Shown: positions 15,337 through 24,013 of the stretch, in pieces | How the letters are laid out: each line of letters opens with the position of its first letter | Numbering within the stretch: position 1 is the stretch's first letter | Source of the DNA: Saprospirales bacterium | GTDB taxonomy: Bacteria > Bacteroidota > Bacteroidia > Chitinophagales > Saprospiraceae | Direction of reading: 5' to 3' | DNA length: 64,000 nt | Assembly (NCBI GenBank): GCA_016719895.1 | Contig: JADJYG010000006.1 | Coordinates: 186,001 to 250,000, forward strand | Made by a program: the position numbers and the translations under genes | Notes under the pieces: model-generated | Database searches by the model: none | Told to the model about the DNA's origin: nothing | The model's input: the letters and a program-made list of their open reading frames with translations, nothing else

Positions 15337-17319
15337 ATGAAACATCGGACATCTTTTCGACTAATTCCAGTGCTGGCGGCGGCATTCGGGCTACTCTTGC
15401 AACTGCCGGGCTATGCCCAGCTGCGTTTGGGGGATCAGTTCACGTCGCAGCCGGTAGAGGCGAATTGCCGCGTTTTACACGAAAGCCGGGAAGGCCAGTA
15501 TGCCGAACAGGATGTCCTGAACGGGCGGCATGACGCCGGCTTCCGCGCATTCGACCCCGCCCTGTTGGATGGAAATGCCTCCAGCAACTGGCTGGAACTG
15601 CACATCGAAAACGACGGCGCCACGGCGCAACATCTGTTTCTGGGCACCAGCCGCTTTGAATATATAAACTGCTGGATTAAAACCGACTCCACTTTCGCCG
15701 GGCCATACCGGAGCGGCCTCCGGGTGCCGACCGAACAAAAGGCCGTAGCCATACCGGGCCTTTCTTTTTTTGAATTCGACTTTCCCGCCCGCAAAACGAC
15801 CCGTTTGCTGCTCAAGTGCGTCAACCGCAATGCGCCGGTGATGCCGCAGCAGGTGATCCCGCTGACCCTGATGAACAAGATGACATACAGCAATTACTAC
15901 GAAAAACCGGCCGATTATACCTATATGTTTATCGGCGCAACGGCTATCATGGCCATTTTCAACTTGCTGATCTTTTTTATCACCGGCGTCCGGGCCTATT
16001 TGCTGTATACGGTATATGTGGTTTTCTTATCCCTGTTTGTATTGGCGCTGGTCCCACAATTTGCCATGTCGATTTATGGCAAACTGGACCTCAACACCTT
16101 TCCGATTTCGACGATTGGGGCGCTGGGGCAGATTTTTTACGTGCTGGTAGGCCGCAATATTCTCGAAACCAAAAAGTATTATCCGCGGATCGATAAAATG
16201 CTGCTCGTGACCACGGGCGCCCTGGTACTATCGACCTGTTTTTCATTTATGCCGCAGTTGGACATGGTTGCGGCGCTCATCAATTATCCCGCCACCCTGA
16301 TTAATTACCCCACCCTGATCGCCCTGGGTGTGGTCATGACCTTTCGAAAACACCTGCCCGGCACCTATTTTTTTACGGCCAGCGTATTTTACTGTTCCGG
16401 CGTACTGGTCATGATTTTCCAGTTGCTCGGCATTTTACCGCCGGTGCTGTTCGGTTTTTTAACGGCCCCAACGGCCCTGGAAATCGGCGCTGCCGTTGAA
16501 TTAGCCTTGTTTTCGCTCGGCCTGGGCGCCCGCATCAACCAAATGCGCCGGCGGCTGGCCCAAGAAGCCCTCGAGCGCGAACGCCTGAAACGCGAGCAGG
16601 AAGAAGAGCGCAAACGCGCGCTTGAAGAACAAAACAGAATTCTGGAGGAAAAGGTAAAGGAACGCACAAAAGAATTGCAGGCCGAGCGGGACAAGAGCGA
16701 AGAACTGCTGCTCAATATTCTGCCGGCTGAAATTGCCGCCGAGCTCAAACAAATGGGCAAAGCCACCCCCAAGGGCTACGAAGCCATTACGATCGCTTTT
16801 GTCGATTTTGTCGGGTTCACCAAGGTAACCGAACACCTGACGCCCGAGGACCTCGTCGCCACGGTCGATTATTACTTCAGCAATTTCGACAACATTGCCG
16901 TTAAATACGACCTGGAAAAAATAAAAACGATTGGCGACGCCTATTTTATGGTCAGCGGACTGCCGGTGGAAAACGCCAACCACGCCCTGGACATGATGCA
17001 GGCTTGCCAGGAAATTATGGCGTTTATCGCTCATGAAAGACAAGTGCGCCAACCGCTCGGGCTTCCATGGTTCGACTGCCGGATCGGCATACACTCCGGA
17101 TCGGTGATCGCCGGCATCGTCGGGCATAAAAAATACGCTTTCGACGTCTGGGGCCGCGATGTCAATATCGCCAGCCGGGTCGAGTCCGGCGGCTTCGACG
17201 GCAAGATCAACGTGTCCAAAGCCACCTACGAGTTGATCAAAGACCGTTTTCCGCTTAGCCATCAGGGCACTATCGACGCTAAAAACATCGGTGCGCTGGA
17301 CTTGTATTGTTTGCAGTAA
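15337..17319 (+). CDS. 7TM-DISM receptor class III adenylate cyclase
   Basis: 660 residues. A signal peptide (ending PGYAQ), an extracellular 7TMR-DISMED2-like beta domain (about 30-175), seven membrane helices (about 190-400), a charged coiled coil (about 405-460) and a class III cyclase catalytic domain (about 480-655). The two metal aspartates are in IAFVDFVGFT and KTIGDAYFMV. The adenine-selecting Lys/Asp pair appears as KIKTIGD and FDVWGRD, and the transition-state Asn/Arg as VNIASRVE. The output is therefore predicted to be cAMP rather than cGMP. It senses an extracellular, possibly carbohydrate, ligand and couples it directly to cyclase with no kinase. I prefer ATG 15337, which gives a clean signal peptide; 15298 is an alternative. 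Confidence 0.9.
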   Translation: MKHRTSFRLIPVLAAAFGLLLQLPGYAQLRLGDQFTSQPVEANCRVLHESREGQYAEQDVLNGRHDAGFRAFDPALLDGNASSNWLELHIENDGATAQHLFLGTSRFEYINCWIKTDSTFAGPYRSGLRVPTEQKAVAIPGLSFFEFDFPARKTTRLLLKCVNRNAPVMPQQVIPLTLMNKMTYSNYYEKPADYTYMFIGATAIMAIFNLLIFFITGVRAYLLYTVYVVFLSLFVLALVPQFAMSIYGKLDLNTFPISTIGALGQIFYVLVGRNILETKKYYPRIDKMLLVTTGALVLSTCFSFMPQLDMVAALINYPATLINYPTLIALGVVMTFRKHLPGTYFFTASVFYCSGVLVMIFQLLGILPPVLFGFLTAPTALEIGAAVELALFSLGLGARINQMRRRLAQEALERERLKREQEEERKRALEEQNRILEEKVKERTKELQAERDKSEELLLNILPAEIAAELKQMGKATPKGYEAITIAFVDFVGFTKVTEHLTPEDLVATVDYYFSNFDNIAVKYDLEKIKTIGDAYFMVSGLPVENANHALDMMQACQEIMAFIAHERQVRQPLGLPWFDCRIGIHSGSVIAGIVGHKKYAFDVWGRDVNIASRVESGGFDGKINVSKATYELIKDRFPLSHQGTIDAKNIGALDLYCLQ

Positions 17320-17352
17320 TTCTTCTGGCGAAGACGGTGCAGACGTAGATTA

Positions 17353-17787
17353 TTATCTGCCGGTAATGTATTGTTCCAGAAACTGGATATGCGAGGTTTG
17401 TTCCTGAATGATCGCGTTGACGATATCGCCGATGCTGAGCAGGCCAACCACTTTCCCCTCCTGTACTACCGGCAGGTGGCGGACGCGTTTGCTGCTGAAC
17501 AGGTTCATACAATCTTCGATGGTCATATCCAGGGAAACAGTGAACACATTTGCCGTCATGACCTCCGTGACTGGCGTGCTTTTGGCTTTGCGCCCCTCAA
17601 TAATGCCTTTGCGCGCATAATCCCGTTCCGAAAAAATACCGGCCAGGCGTTCGCCATCCATAACCAACACGGAGCCGATATTTTGTTCGGCCATCAGTTG
17701 CAACGCTTCAATCACCATATGGCCGGGCGTAACGCTCCAAACCGTTCGATCCATTTTACCCTGCAAGAGTTTGTGTACCGGAAGCAT
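17353..17787 (-). CDS. CBS-domain protein
   Basis: 144 residues made of two tandem CBS motifs (about 10-65 and 75-135) and little else. The first has VLVMDGERLAGIFSERDYARK, the second VRHLPVVQEGKVVGLLSIGDIV; the GLLS-x-G-D signature is typical of adenosyl-ligand binding. Stand-alone CBS pairs sense AMP, ATP or S-adenosylmethionine and regulate partner enzymes or channels, but the partner is not evident here. It is transcribed from a good Bacteroidota promoter at 17854-17884 and is convergent with the adenylate cyclase gene, 33 bases apart. Confidence 0.92.
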   Translation of the reverse strand: MLPVHKLLQGKMDRTVWSVTPGHMVIEALQLMAEQNIGSVLVMDGERLAGIFSERDYARKGIIEGRKAKSTPVTEVMTANVFTVSLDMTIEDCMNLFSSKRVRHLPVVQEGKVVGLLSIGDIVNAIIQEQTSHIQFLEQYITGR

Positions 17788-17853
17788 AAACCTATTTTTT
17801 TTGAATAAACAGCGCGGCCAATAGATGTTTGGCTACACCGCAAACGCTTTTCG

Positions 17854-17884
17854 CTAAGGTATGGCAGATCAAAAAACAAACAAA
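17854..17884 (-). promoter_or_regulatory. promoter of the CBS-domain gene
   Basis: On the minus strand TTTG (17884-17881) is followed after 19 bases by TACCTTAG (17861-17854), a common -7 variant in Bacteroidota. The gene starts 66 bases downstream. Confidence 0.5.
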
Positions 17885-18027
17885 ATAAAAAAATAAATTT
17901 TGAAAAGAAATCTACTCGATACCGGCCAGATAAAGGGGCCATATCCCCGTGTGCAAACCTTATTCCATCGCGACTGTTAAATAAAAGCCTTCAGGATTAC
18001 CCGTACCTTCAGCCAAAATTTTCGACT

Positions 18028-18222
18028 ATGCTCGCACTCATTGGGGTTTCCGTTTTTTTCGTGCTGGCGGCTTTTGCTCTGTTCAGCGTCCGGCTGTTGT
18101 TTGTAAAAAACGGCGAATTCAGGGGCACCTGCGCCGGCAACAGCCCGTTTTTGCGCAAAAACGACGTTGCCTGCGGCATATGCGGCCGCAAACCTGGAGA
18201 GCCCTGCGGGAAGGAGGAGTGA
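18028..18222 (+). CDS. small four-cysteine membrane protein, candidate NqrM-like factor
   Basis: 64 residues. One N-terminal helix (about 3-26) is followed by a short cytoplasmic or periplasmic tail with four cysteines: Cys35 in GTCAG, Cys49 and Cys52 in ACGICG, and Cys60 near the end. NqrM (DUF539) of gamma-proteobacteria has the same plan, one helix then SCGG...CxC...PC, and is needed to insert the iron centre of the Na+-NQR complex. The full nqr operon and apbE lie about 2-9 kb away on the other strand, supporting the idea. The similarity is in architecture and cysteine pattern only, so the link is an inference. Similar small proteins in Bacteroidota are usually annotated as membrane or secreted protein. 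Confidence 0.6.
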   Translation: MLALIGVSVFFVLAAFALFSVRLLFVKNGEFRGTCAGNSPFLRKNDVACGICGRKPGEPCGKEE

Positions 18223-18231
18223 GGGGGGGGG

Positions 18232-18945
18232 ATTTGTTGATTTGTTGATTTGAGGAGGCTCGGCAAGATCATTGGTCTCGTTTAAGTTGGGATTCGCGCA
18301 GGGCGTTAATTATTTTAGGAAGTGTTCACGCAACGGCGCCTCCCCGATTTCTCTCCCGAGACTTCGGGACTTGCGATTACCCACATTTCGAAGAAATTTT
18401 TCTTATTACGATGGTATGTACCAGACCCCAACGGGGTCGAATATGAATAGCCCGGCATGAAATGCCGGGTTGAAGCGGAATATGACGCGACACAACCGCG
18501 AAGCGGTTGAATTTGAACCAAACGCATGCCGGATATTCAACCGCTATACCGCCGAGCCTCGGCTACGCATAACCCGCTGTGACTCCCCGCGCTCGTCATT
18601 CCGCAGGAACCTGTCCACTCTACGAGGGATAAACACGAGATGCACGCGTAGAGTGGACAGGTTCCTGCGGAATGACAAACGGGGGGAGAAAAAACGGGGG
18701 TAGGGAATATTCCGGATTTATGCACGGCACACGCTCGGCGGTAATGCGGTTGTAAAACGGTTGTAAAACGGCTTGCCCACGCTTCAACCAGGCATGAAAT
18801 GCCGGACTATTCATATTCGACCCCGTTGGGGTCTATGGATACGGAACATATTATGAACAAGAACATCAACTCATGGGTAACCGATAGTCCCAAAGCCTCG
18901 GGAGAGGGGTCGGGGAGGCGCTGTTGCGTGAACACTCCTTTCAAA
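18232..18945. repeat. long nested inverted-repeat region with small hairpins
   Basis: No gene is supported. Four pairs of arms pair in order: TGTTGATTTG-type repeats (18232-18257 with 18943-18955); 18317-18384 with 18874-18939; 18421-18477 with 18781-18838; and a perfect 30-base pair 18595-18624 with 18647-18676. A weaker fourth-level pair lies around 18539-18575 and 18720-18756. Within the arms are three-base-loop hairpins: GACCCC-AAC-GGGGTC (18424-18438), CCCGGCAT-GAA-ATGCCGGG (18451-18469) and CAACCGC-GAA-GCGGTTG (18493-18509). The region separates the NqrM-like gene from the NhaD gene and could be a degenerate non-autonomous element. Confidence 0.85.
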
Positions 18946-18953
18946 TCAACAAA

Positions 18954-20267
18954 TCACATCACCATGTGCTCCAGGTAATACACCGCGATACCGGCGAAGT
19001 AGCCGATGGCGGCATAGATTGAAATGTGTTTCAGGTACCACAGAAAATCCACCTTCAGGATGCCCATGGACGCCACGCCGGCTGCGGAGCCGATAATGAG
19101 GATGCTGCCGCCCGTGCCGGCACAATAGGCCATGAGATTCCAGAAGTCGTGGTTGGGCGGGAATTCGGTCATGTCGTACATGCCCATCGACGCCGCCACG
19201 AGCGGCACGTTGTCCACCACGGCGGAAAGCAACCCGATCAGGGTATTGATCACGTAGATATCGCCGAAAGTGCGGTTCAGCACCTCCGACATCAGGTGCA
19301 AGTGCCCCGAACTTTCCAGCGCGCCGACTGCCAGCAGGATGCCCAGAAAAAACAAAATGGCCGGCGTATCGATCCGGCGCAGCATGGCAGCCACGGAAAG
19401 CTGGTGGCGGTGGTCCGATTCCTTTCCGCGGTGCAGAAATTCGGTCACATACCACAAAACGCCCAGGGAAAGCAAAATACCCATGTACGGCGGCATGTGG
19501 GTGACGGTTTTAAACACCGGGACAAACAACAAGGCGGCTACGCCCAGAAAAAAGAGCAGGCTCCGCTCAAAAGGCGTGGTTTCCTGCCGGGAATGCGCTT
19601 CCATCTTGCCCATTTCTTCCGCCCCGCCTTTCCGGCGTATCACCACCGTAGCCACCAGCAAAGGCGCCAGCATGCACACGACGGAAACCAGGAACGTGTT
19701 TTTCATAATTTCCAGCGTAGTCACCTGCCCGCCGATCCAGAGCATGATGGTCGTCACGTCGCCGATGGGCGACCAGGCGCCGCCCGCATTGGCGGCAATG
19801 ATGACAAACCCGCCGTAAAACCACAGGTCTTCCTGTTTTTTGATCAGTTTCCGCAGTAGCGCCGACATGATGATCGCGGTGGTCATGTTGTCCAGAACAG
19901 ACGAAAGGAAAAAGGCCACCCAGGAGATGATCCAGAGCAACTTTACCCGGTTGGTGGTCACGATCCGGTCGGTAATCACGCGGAAGCCGTCGTGCACGTC
20001 CACGAGTTCCACGATCGTCATGGCGCCGAGCAGGAAAAACAGGATTTCCGAAATACTGCTCAGGTGTTCGGAAAGGGAGTCGTGCAAATACGCCTGGGGT
20101 TCCGTCACCCCTCCGGCGGCCGGCATGGCAGCCAGGCCAAATACCAAAACCAACCAGCAAAACACGCCGGTGAGCAGGGCGGATGCGGCTTTGTCAATCT
20201 TCAGCGGGTGTTCCAGGGCAATGAAGGTGTATCCGATGATAAACACCACAACAATCAGGAGCTCCAT
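18954..20267 (-). CDS. nhaD: NhaD-family sodium:proton antiporter
   Basis: 437 residues with about twelve hydrophobic helices of the ion-transporter superfamily. Characteristic stretches include LFFLLGAMTIVELVDVHDGF, FFLSSVLDNMTTAIIMSALL and SAVVDNVPLVAASMGMYD; the D-N-x-T and D-N-x-P re-entrant motifs are the hallmark of the arsenite/NhaD-type permeases. It expels Na+ in exchange for protons. Its neighbours, ApbE and Na+-NQR on the same strand, make this a sodium-energetics block: NQR pumps Na+ out during respiration and NhaD sets the Na+/H+ balance. It is separated from apbE by 87 bases containing a short tandem repeat. Symbol is by family, not by experiment. Confidence 0.88.
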   Translation of the reverse strand: MELLIVVVFIIGYTFIALEHPLKIDKAASALLTGVFCWLVLVFGLAAMPAAGGVTEPQAYLHDSLSEHLSSISEILFFLLGAMTIVELVDVHDGFRVITDRIVTTNRVKLLWIISWVAFFLSSVLDNMTTAIIMSALLRKLIKKQEDLWFYGGFVIIAANAGGAWSPIGDVTTIMLWIGGQVTTLEIMKNTFLVSVVCMLAPLLVATVVIRRKGGAEEMGKMEAHSRQETTPFERSLLFFLGVAALLFVPVFKTVTHMPPYMGILLSLGVLWYVTEFLHRGKESDHRHQLSVAAMLRRIDTPAILFFLGILLAVGALESSGHLHLMSEVLNRTFGDIYVINTLIGLLSAVVDNVPLVAASMGMYDMTEFPPNHDFWNLMAYCAGTGGSILIIGSAAGVASMGILKVDFLWYLKHISIYAAIGYFAGIAVYYLEHMVM

Positions 20268-20335
20268 AGTTAAGTTGATTTTACAAATTGAAAACAGGAC
20301 AGCATATATTCAGACAACTTCCGGCTCAACGCCTC

Positions 20336-20360
20336 ACATCAACACATCAACACATCAACG
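20336..20360. repeat. short tandem repeat ACATCAAC x3
   Basis: Three perfect copies of the 8-base word ACATCAAC lie between nhaD and apbE and run up to the apbE stop codon region. Related 8- to 9-base words (ATTTGTTG at 18233 and TGGTCAATG at 59915) occur in other gaps of this window. Confidence 0.7.
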
Positions 20361-21335
20361 CCCCTCAAACGTGCTTTGCACCTGCAGCCCGCCGTTGGCA
20401 TCGGCATAGATTCCGTATATTTTCAGCCCTTGCGCCTGGGCGATTTCCGCCGATTTTTCCAGCCCTAGCACCAGGAACGCTGTCGCGTAGGCGTCGGCCG
20501 TAGCGCAGTCGGGCGCTATGACCGACATGCTCAGCAGCTGGTGTGTGATGGGGTAGCCGGTGTGCGGGTCGATGGCATGGCTGTATTTCTTGCCGTCGCG
20601 CTCCACAAATTTCCGGTAGCTGCCCGAAGTGGCCAGCGCCTGCCCGCTCAGCGGCACGATGGTTTGCAGGGGGCGGTCTTTGGTGTCGCCGGCAATGGGT
20701 TTGTCGATACCAATGCGCCAGGGTTCGCCCTGTTCGTTTTTGCCGGCTGTGCGCACTTCGCCGCCCAGTTCCACCAGGTAATCGCGGCATCCCTGCGCCC
20801 TCAAAAAATCGCTCAGCAGGTCCACGGTATACCCCTGTGCGATGGCGTTCATGTCCACTTCCATACGCGGGTCGGCTTTGATCAGGATGCCGTTTTCGAG
20901 CCGTATTTTCTCGAAGCCGACGAATTGGCGGAGGCTGTCCACTTGCGCCGGTGTGGGCGGGGGCAGGCCTTTTTTGTAGCTGAAGCCCCAGGCCCGAACC
21001 AGGGGGCCGACGCTGATATCGAAGGCGCCGCCCGTAGCGGCCGATACTTCTCGGGAGCGCCGGAAAACGGCTGTAAAGTGCTCGTCGGCCACGGCGCCGG
21101 GGTCGTTTCGGTTCATGCGGCTGATGACGGACGTGCTGTCCCACAGCGACATGCTGCGGTCGATCAGGCGAAACAGGCTGTCGACCGGTTTGGAAAAATC
21201 GCGCTCCAGGCTATCGCGGTAAACGATCCGGAAGGTCGTACCCTGCGCCTGCCCTTCCAGTTGGAGGTATGCCGGCGCCGCATCGCGGCACGCCGGCATC
21301 AGGAAAAACAGCAGCGGCAGGACGTATTTTATCAT
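20355..21335 (-). CDS. apbE: FAD:protein FMN transferase (ApbE)
   Basis: 326 residues with a lipoprotein signal peptide (lipobox LMPAC, Cys16). Core ApbE features are seen: LWDSTSVISRMN, GAFDISVGPLVRAWGF, GGEVRTAGKNEQGEPWRIGI and YSHAIDPHTGYPITH, the last two forming the FAD/metal-binding region. ApbE transfers FMN from FAD onto a Thr of NqrB and NqrC through a phosphoester bond. It directly follows nqrF (15 bases) in the same direction, the standard position for maturation of the NQR flavoprotein subunits. A periplasmic location is predicted from the lipobox. Confidence 0.95.
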   Translation of the reverse strand: MIKYVLPLLFFLMPACRDAAPAYLQLEGQAQGTTFRIVYRDSLERDFSKPVDSLFRLIDRSMSLWDSTSVISRMNRNDPGAVADEHFTAVFRRSREVSAATGGAFDISVGPLVRAWGFSYKKGLPPPTPAQVDSLRQFVGFEKIRLENGILIKADPRMEVDMNAIAQGYTVDLLSDFLRAQGCRDYLVELGGEVRTAGKNEQGEPWRIGIDKPIAGDTKDRPLQTIVPLSGQALATSGSYRKFVERDGKKYSHAIDPHTGYPITHQLLSMSVIAPDCATADAYATAFLVLGLEKSAEIAQAQGLKIYGIYADANGGLQVQSTFEGR

Positions 21336-21350
21336 GTTTGAAAAGGCTTA

Positions 21351-22599
21351 TCAGACGCCGAAGTCGTCGAAAGCAACCATTTCTTTTGGCACGCCGAAGT
21401 TGTCGAGCATATTCTGCACCGCCGACAGCATCAGCGGCGGGCCGCAGAGGTAGTATTCGATTTCTTCGGGCTCGGGGTGGTTTTTCAAATACTGGTCGAG
21501 CACCACCTGGTGGATAAAACCCGTGTAGCCGGTCCAGTTGTCTTCGGGAAGGGGTTCGGACAGGGCGATTTCGAAGCGGAAGTTGGGAAACTGCTTTTCG
21601 ATCCGCCGGAAGTCCTCTTCATAGAAAATCTCGCGCAGGCTGCGCGCGCCGTACCAGTACGACACTTTTCGGCCGGTTTTGAGCGTGTGGAACAGGTGGA
21701 AAATATGCGAGCGCAGGGGCGCCATACCGGCGCCGCCGCCGATGTACATCATTTCGCGTTCGGTTTGTTTGATGTGAAACTCGCCGTAGGGGCCGCTGAT
21801 GGAGACATGGTCGCCGGGTTTGCGCGAGAACACGTACGACGAGCACAAGCCGGGCGGCACGTCGGCCCAGGCGCTTTGGCGCGGTCCCAGGCGGCGTGGC
21901 GATCCGGATATTGAGCATGATCAAATTGCCCTCTGCCGGGTGGTTGGCCATGGAATAGGCCCTGAAAATAGGCTCTTCCACCACCGTTTTCAGGTCCCAT
22001 ATTTTAAACTTGTCGTAATCGTCTTTGAATTTTTCGGGGATTTGATACAAGTCGGTTTTGAACGTAATCGTGGTTTCCGGCACGTCTATCTGGATATAAT
22101 CGCCCGAGCGGAACTGGAGGTGTTCGCCGGGCGGGAGTTTAACGACAAATTCCTTGATATAGGTCGAGACATTGTCGTTCGACACCACTTCGCAGTCCCA
22201 TTTCTTCACGCCGAACACTTCGTCGGGTACGCGGATTTCCATATCTTCCTTCACTTTTACCTGGCAGGCAAGGCGCAGGTGATCCTGTACCTGTTTGCGG
22301 TTGAAGTGGTTGGTTTCGGTGGGCAGTACGTCGCCGCCGCCGGAGAAGACCTGGCATTTGCACATCGCGCAGGTGCCGCCGCCGCCGCACGCGGAAGCGA
22401 GGAACAGCCGGTTCGACGCGAGGGTGGTCAGCAGCGTGCTGCCCGGTTTGACGACGAGGGGGTGTTCCGTGTCGCCATTGACGATGATGGACACGTCTTT
22501 TTGGGGTAACAAACGGTCTTTGGCCGTCAGAATCAAATACGCCAGCATCAAAATCACCAGGATAAAAACGACGATGCTCGAAGTAATTATGGGAAGCAT
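21351..22599 (-). CDS. nqrF: Na+-NQR subunit F, frame broken by two small deletions
   Basis: The N-terminal part (22599 to about 21892) has one membrane helix, the plant-ferredoxin 2Fe-2S motif SACGGGGTCAMCKC with a later LAC, and the start of an FAD domain up to NIRIATPP. The C-terminal part (from about 21873 to 21351) continues in another frame from SAWADVPPG through GEFHIK, YIGGGAGMAPLRSH and YYLCGPPLML. Between them, reading through needs one extra base near 21890-21892 and one near 21875-21877, giving PPWDRAKSAWADVPPG, exactly as expected for NqrF. It carries NADH-oxidising FAD and the first Fe-S centre of the complex. Total length about 416 codons is normal once repaired. Sequencing error is the likeliest cause. 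Confidence 0.9.
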
Positions 22600-22605
22600 A
22601 ATGGT

Positions 22606-23220
22606 TTACAGTTGAATACCCGAAAAACTCAAAAAGGCCAGCCCCATCAGGCCGGTAATAATCATGGCAATGCCCAAACCTTGCAGGGGTTCGGGGATAT
22701 TGGAATAGCGCAAACGCTCGCGGATGGCGGCCAGCAACACAATCGCCAGGAAAAAACCGGTTCCGGCGCCAATGGAAAACACCGCGGTTTCGGCGAAATT
22801 GTATTCGCGCTCCTGCATGAACAGCGAGGCGCCGAGAATGGAGCAGTTCACGGTGATCAGCGGCAGAAAAATCCCCAGCGAATTGTACAGGGTCGGGGCA
22901 AATTTTTCCACCACCATCTCCACCAGTTGCACCGCGCCGGCGATCGTTGAAATGAAAAGGATAAACGCCAGGAAGGTCAGGTCCACCGTTGCCAGCGAGG
23001 GGTGCGCCCATGCCAGCGCTCCTTCCCCGAGCATATAGCGCAGAATCAGGTAGTTGAGCGGGGTGGTCAGGATCATGACAAAAATGACGGCCAGTCCCAA
23101 ACCGAAGGCCGTTTTTACCTTTTTGGATACCGCCAGGAAAGAGCACATGCCCAGGAAGAATGCGAAAATTACATTCTCCACAAAGATGGACTTGATGAGC
23201 AGGTTGAGATAATGTTCCAT
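22606..23220 (-). CDS. nqrE: Na+-NQR subunit E
   Basis: 204 residues with six hydrophobic helices. It is homologous in layout to NqrD and to RnfA, with the conserved ENVIFAFFLGMCSFLAVSKK start and VNCSILGASLFMQERE and GAGTGFFLAIVLLAAIRERL segments; the Cys in NCSIL belongs to the conserved intramembrane pair (with GMCSF) that binds an iron centre between NqrD and NqrE. It forms part of the Na+-translocating membrane core. It lies 6 bases upstream of nqrF, in the usual ABCDEF order. Confidence 0.95.
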   Translation of the reverse strand: MEHYLNLLIKSIFVENVIFAFFLGMCSFLAVSKKVKTAFGLGLAVIFVMILTTPLNYLILRYMLGEGALAWAHPSLATVDLTFLAFILFISTIAGAVQLVEMVVEKFAPTLYNSLGIFLPLITVNCSILGASLFMQEREYNFAETAVFSIGAGTGFFLAIVLLAAIRERLRYSNIPEPLQGLGIAMIITGLMGLAFLSFSGIQL

Positions 23221-23325
23221 TGTCGTCGTCTTTAAAAAATTCTGCCCGCTTGTGGAATCCGCTCCGAACCGGGCGCATGGGTGAACAGAATTGGTCCGGG
23301 AGCGGCGGCAATACCGCCGGTCGGC

Positions 23326-24000
23326 TCAGGATACGTTCACTAATTTTTTGTTGCGGCTGCGTTGCCACCAGATGTACACGCCGATCAGAAACAGCGCCGC
23401 CGGCGGAAGCACCATCAGGCCGTTGTTCACATAGCCCATGTCGTAGGCCCATTGCGGTACGATTTTGTACCCCAGCAGCGCGCCGGAACCAAAAATCTCC
23501 CGGAAAACAGCCACCACAACCAGGATAATCCCGTATCCCAGGCCGTTGCCGATGCCGTCGAGAAAGGCCGGCCAGGGCTTTTGCGACATGGCGAAGGCCT
23601 CCAAACGCCCCATGACGATGCAGTTGGTGATGATCAGGCCGACAAACACCGAGAGTTTTTTGCTGACGTCAAACATATAGGCCTTCAGCAACTGGTCCAC
23701 GATCGTTACCAGCAATGCCACCACAATCAGCTGCACGATCATCCGGATGCGGCTGGGTATGGAATCGCGGATCAGCGCGATGATCAGGTTGGAGAAAGCG
23801 GTGACGAAAATTACCCCCAAGGCCATGATTATCGCGGGTTTTACCTGCACCGTCACCGCCAGGGCCGAACAAATACCCAGCACTTGCACAGTGATCGGGT
23901 TGTTGTCGTCGAGGGGGTCGCGCAAGGTCCGGATATTCTTTTTGGAGAACAGGGCCTCTTTTTTCCGGATGTCCGGGGCGGGTGTTGTTTCTACACTCAT
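23326..24000 (-). CDS. nqrD: Na+-NQR subunit D
   Basis: 224 residues. An N-terminal cytoplasmic segment is followed by six hydrophobic helices; VLGICSALAVTVQVKPAI and GLIITNCIVMGRLEAFAMS carry the conserved half-helix cysteines (Cys in GICSA and NCIV) of the NqrD/RnfE family. The protein pairs with NqrE to hold the intramembrane iron centre. It lies 13 bases downstream of nqrC and 105 bases upstream of nqrE, the largest gap inside the operon; nothing obvious is encoded there. Confidence 0.95.
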   Translation of the reverse strand: MSVETTPAPDIRKKEALFSKKNIRTLRDPLDDNNPITVQVLGICSALAVTVQVKPAIIMALGVIFVTAFSNLIIALIRDSIPSRIRMIVQLIVVALLVTIVDQLLKAYMFDVSKKLSVFVGLIITNCIVMGRLEAFAMSQKPWPAFLDGIGNGLGYGIILVVVAVFREIFGSGALLGYKIVPQWAYDMGYVNNGLMVLPPAALFLIGVYIWWQRSRNKKLVNVS

Positions 24001-24013
24001 GGGTCAGCTATTT

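Noticed and set aside
18272..18725. Several 60-77-codon ORFs on both strands
   Set aside because: They lie within the nested palindrome and mirror each other; no start signals or domains.
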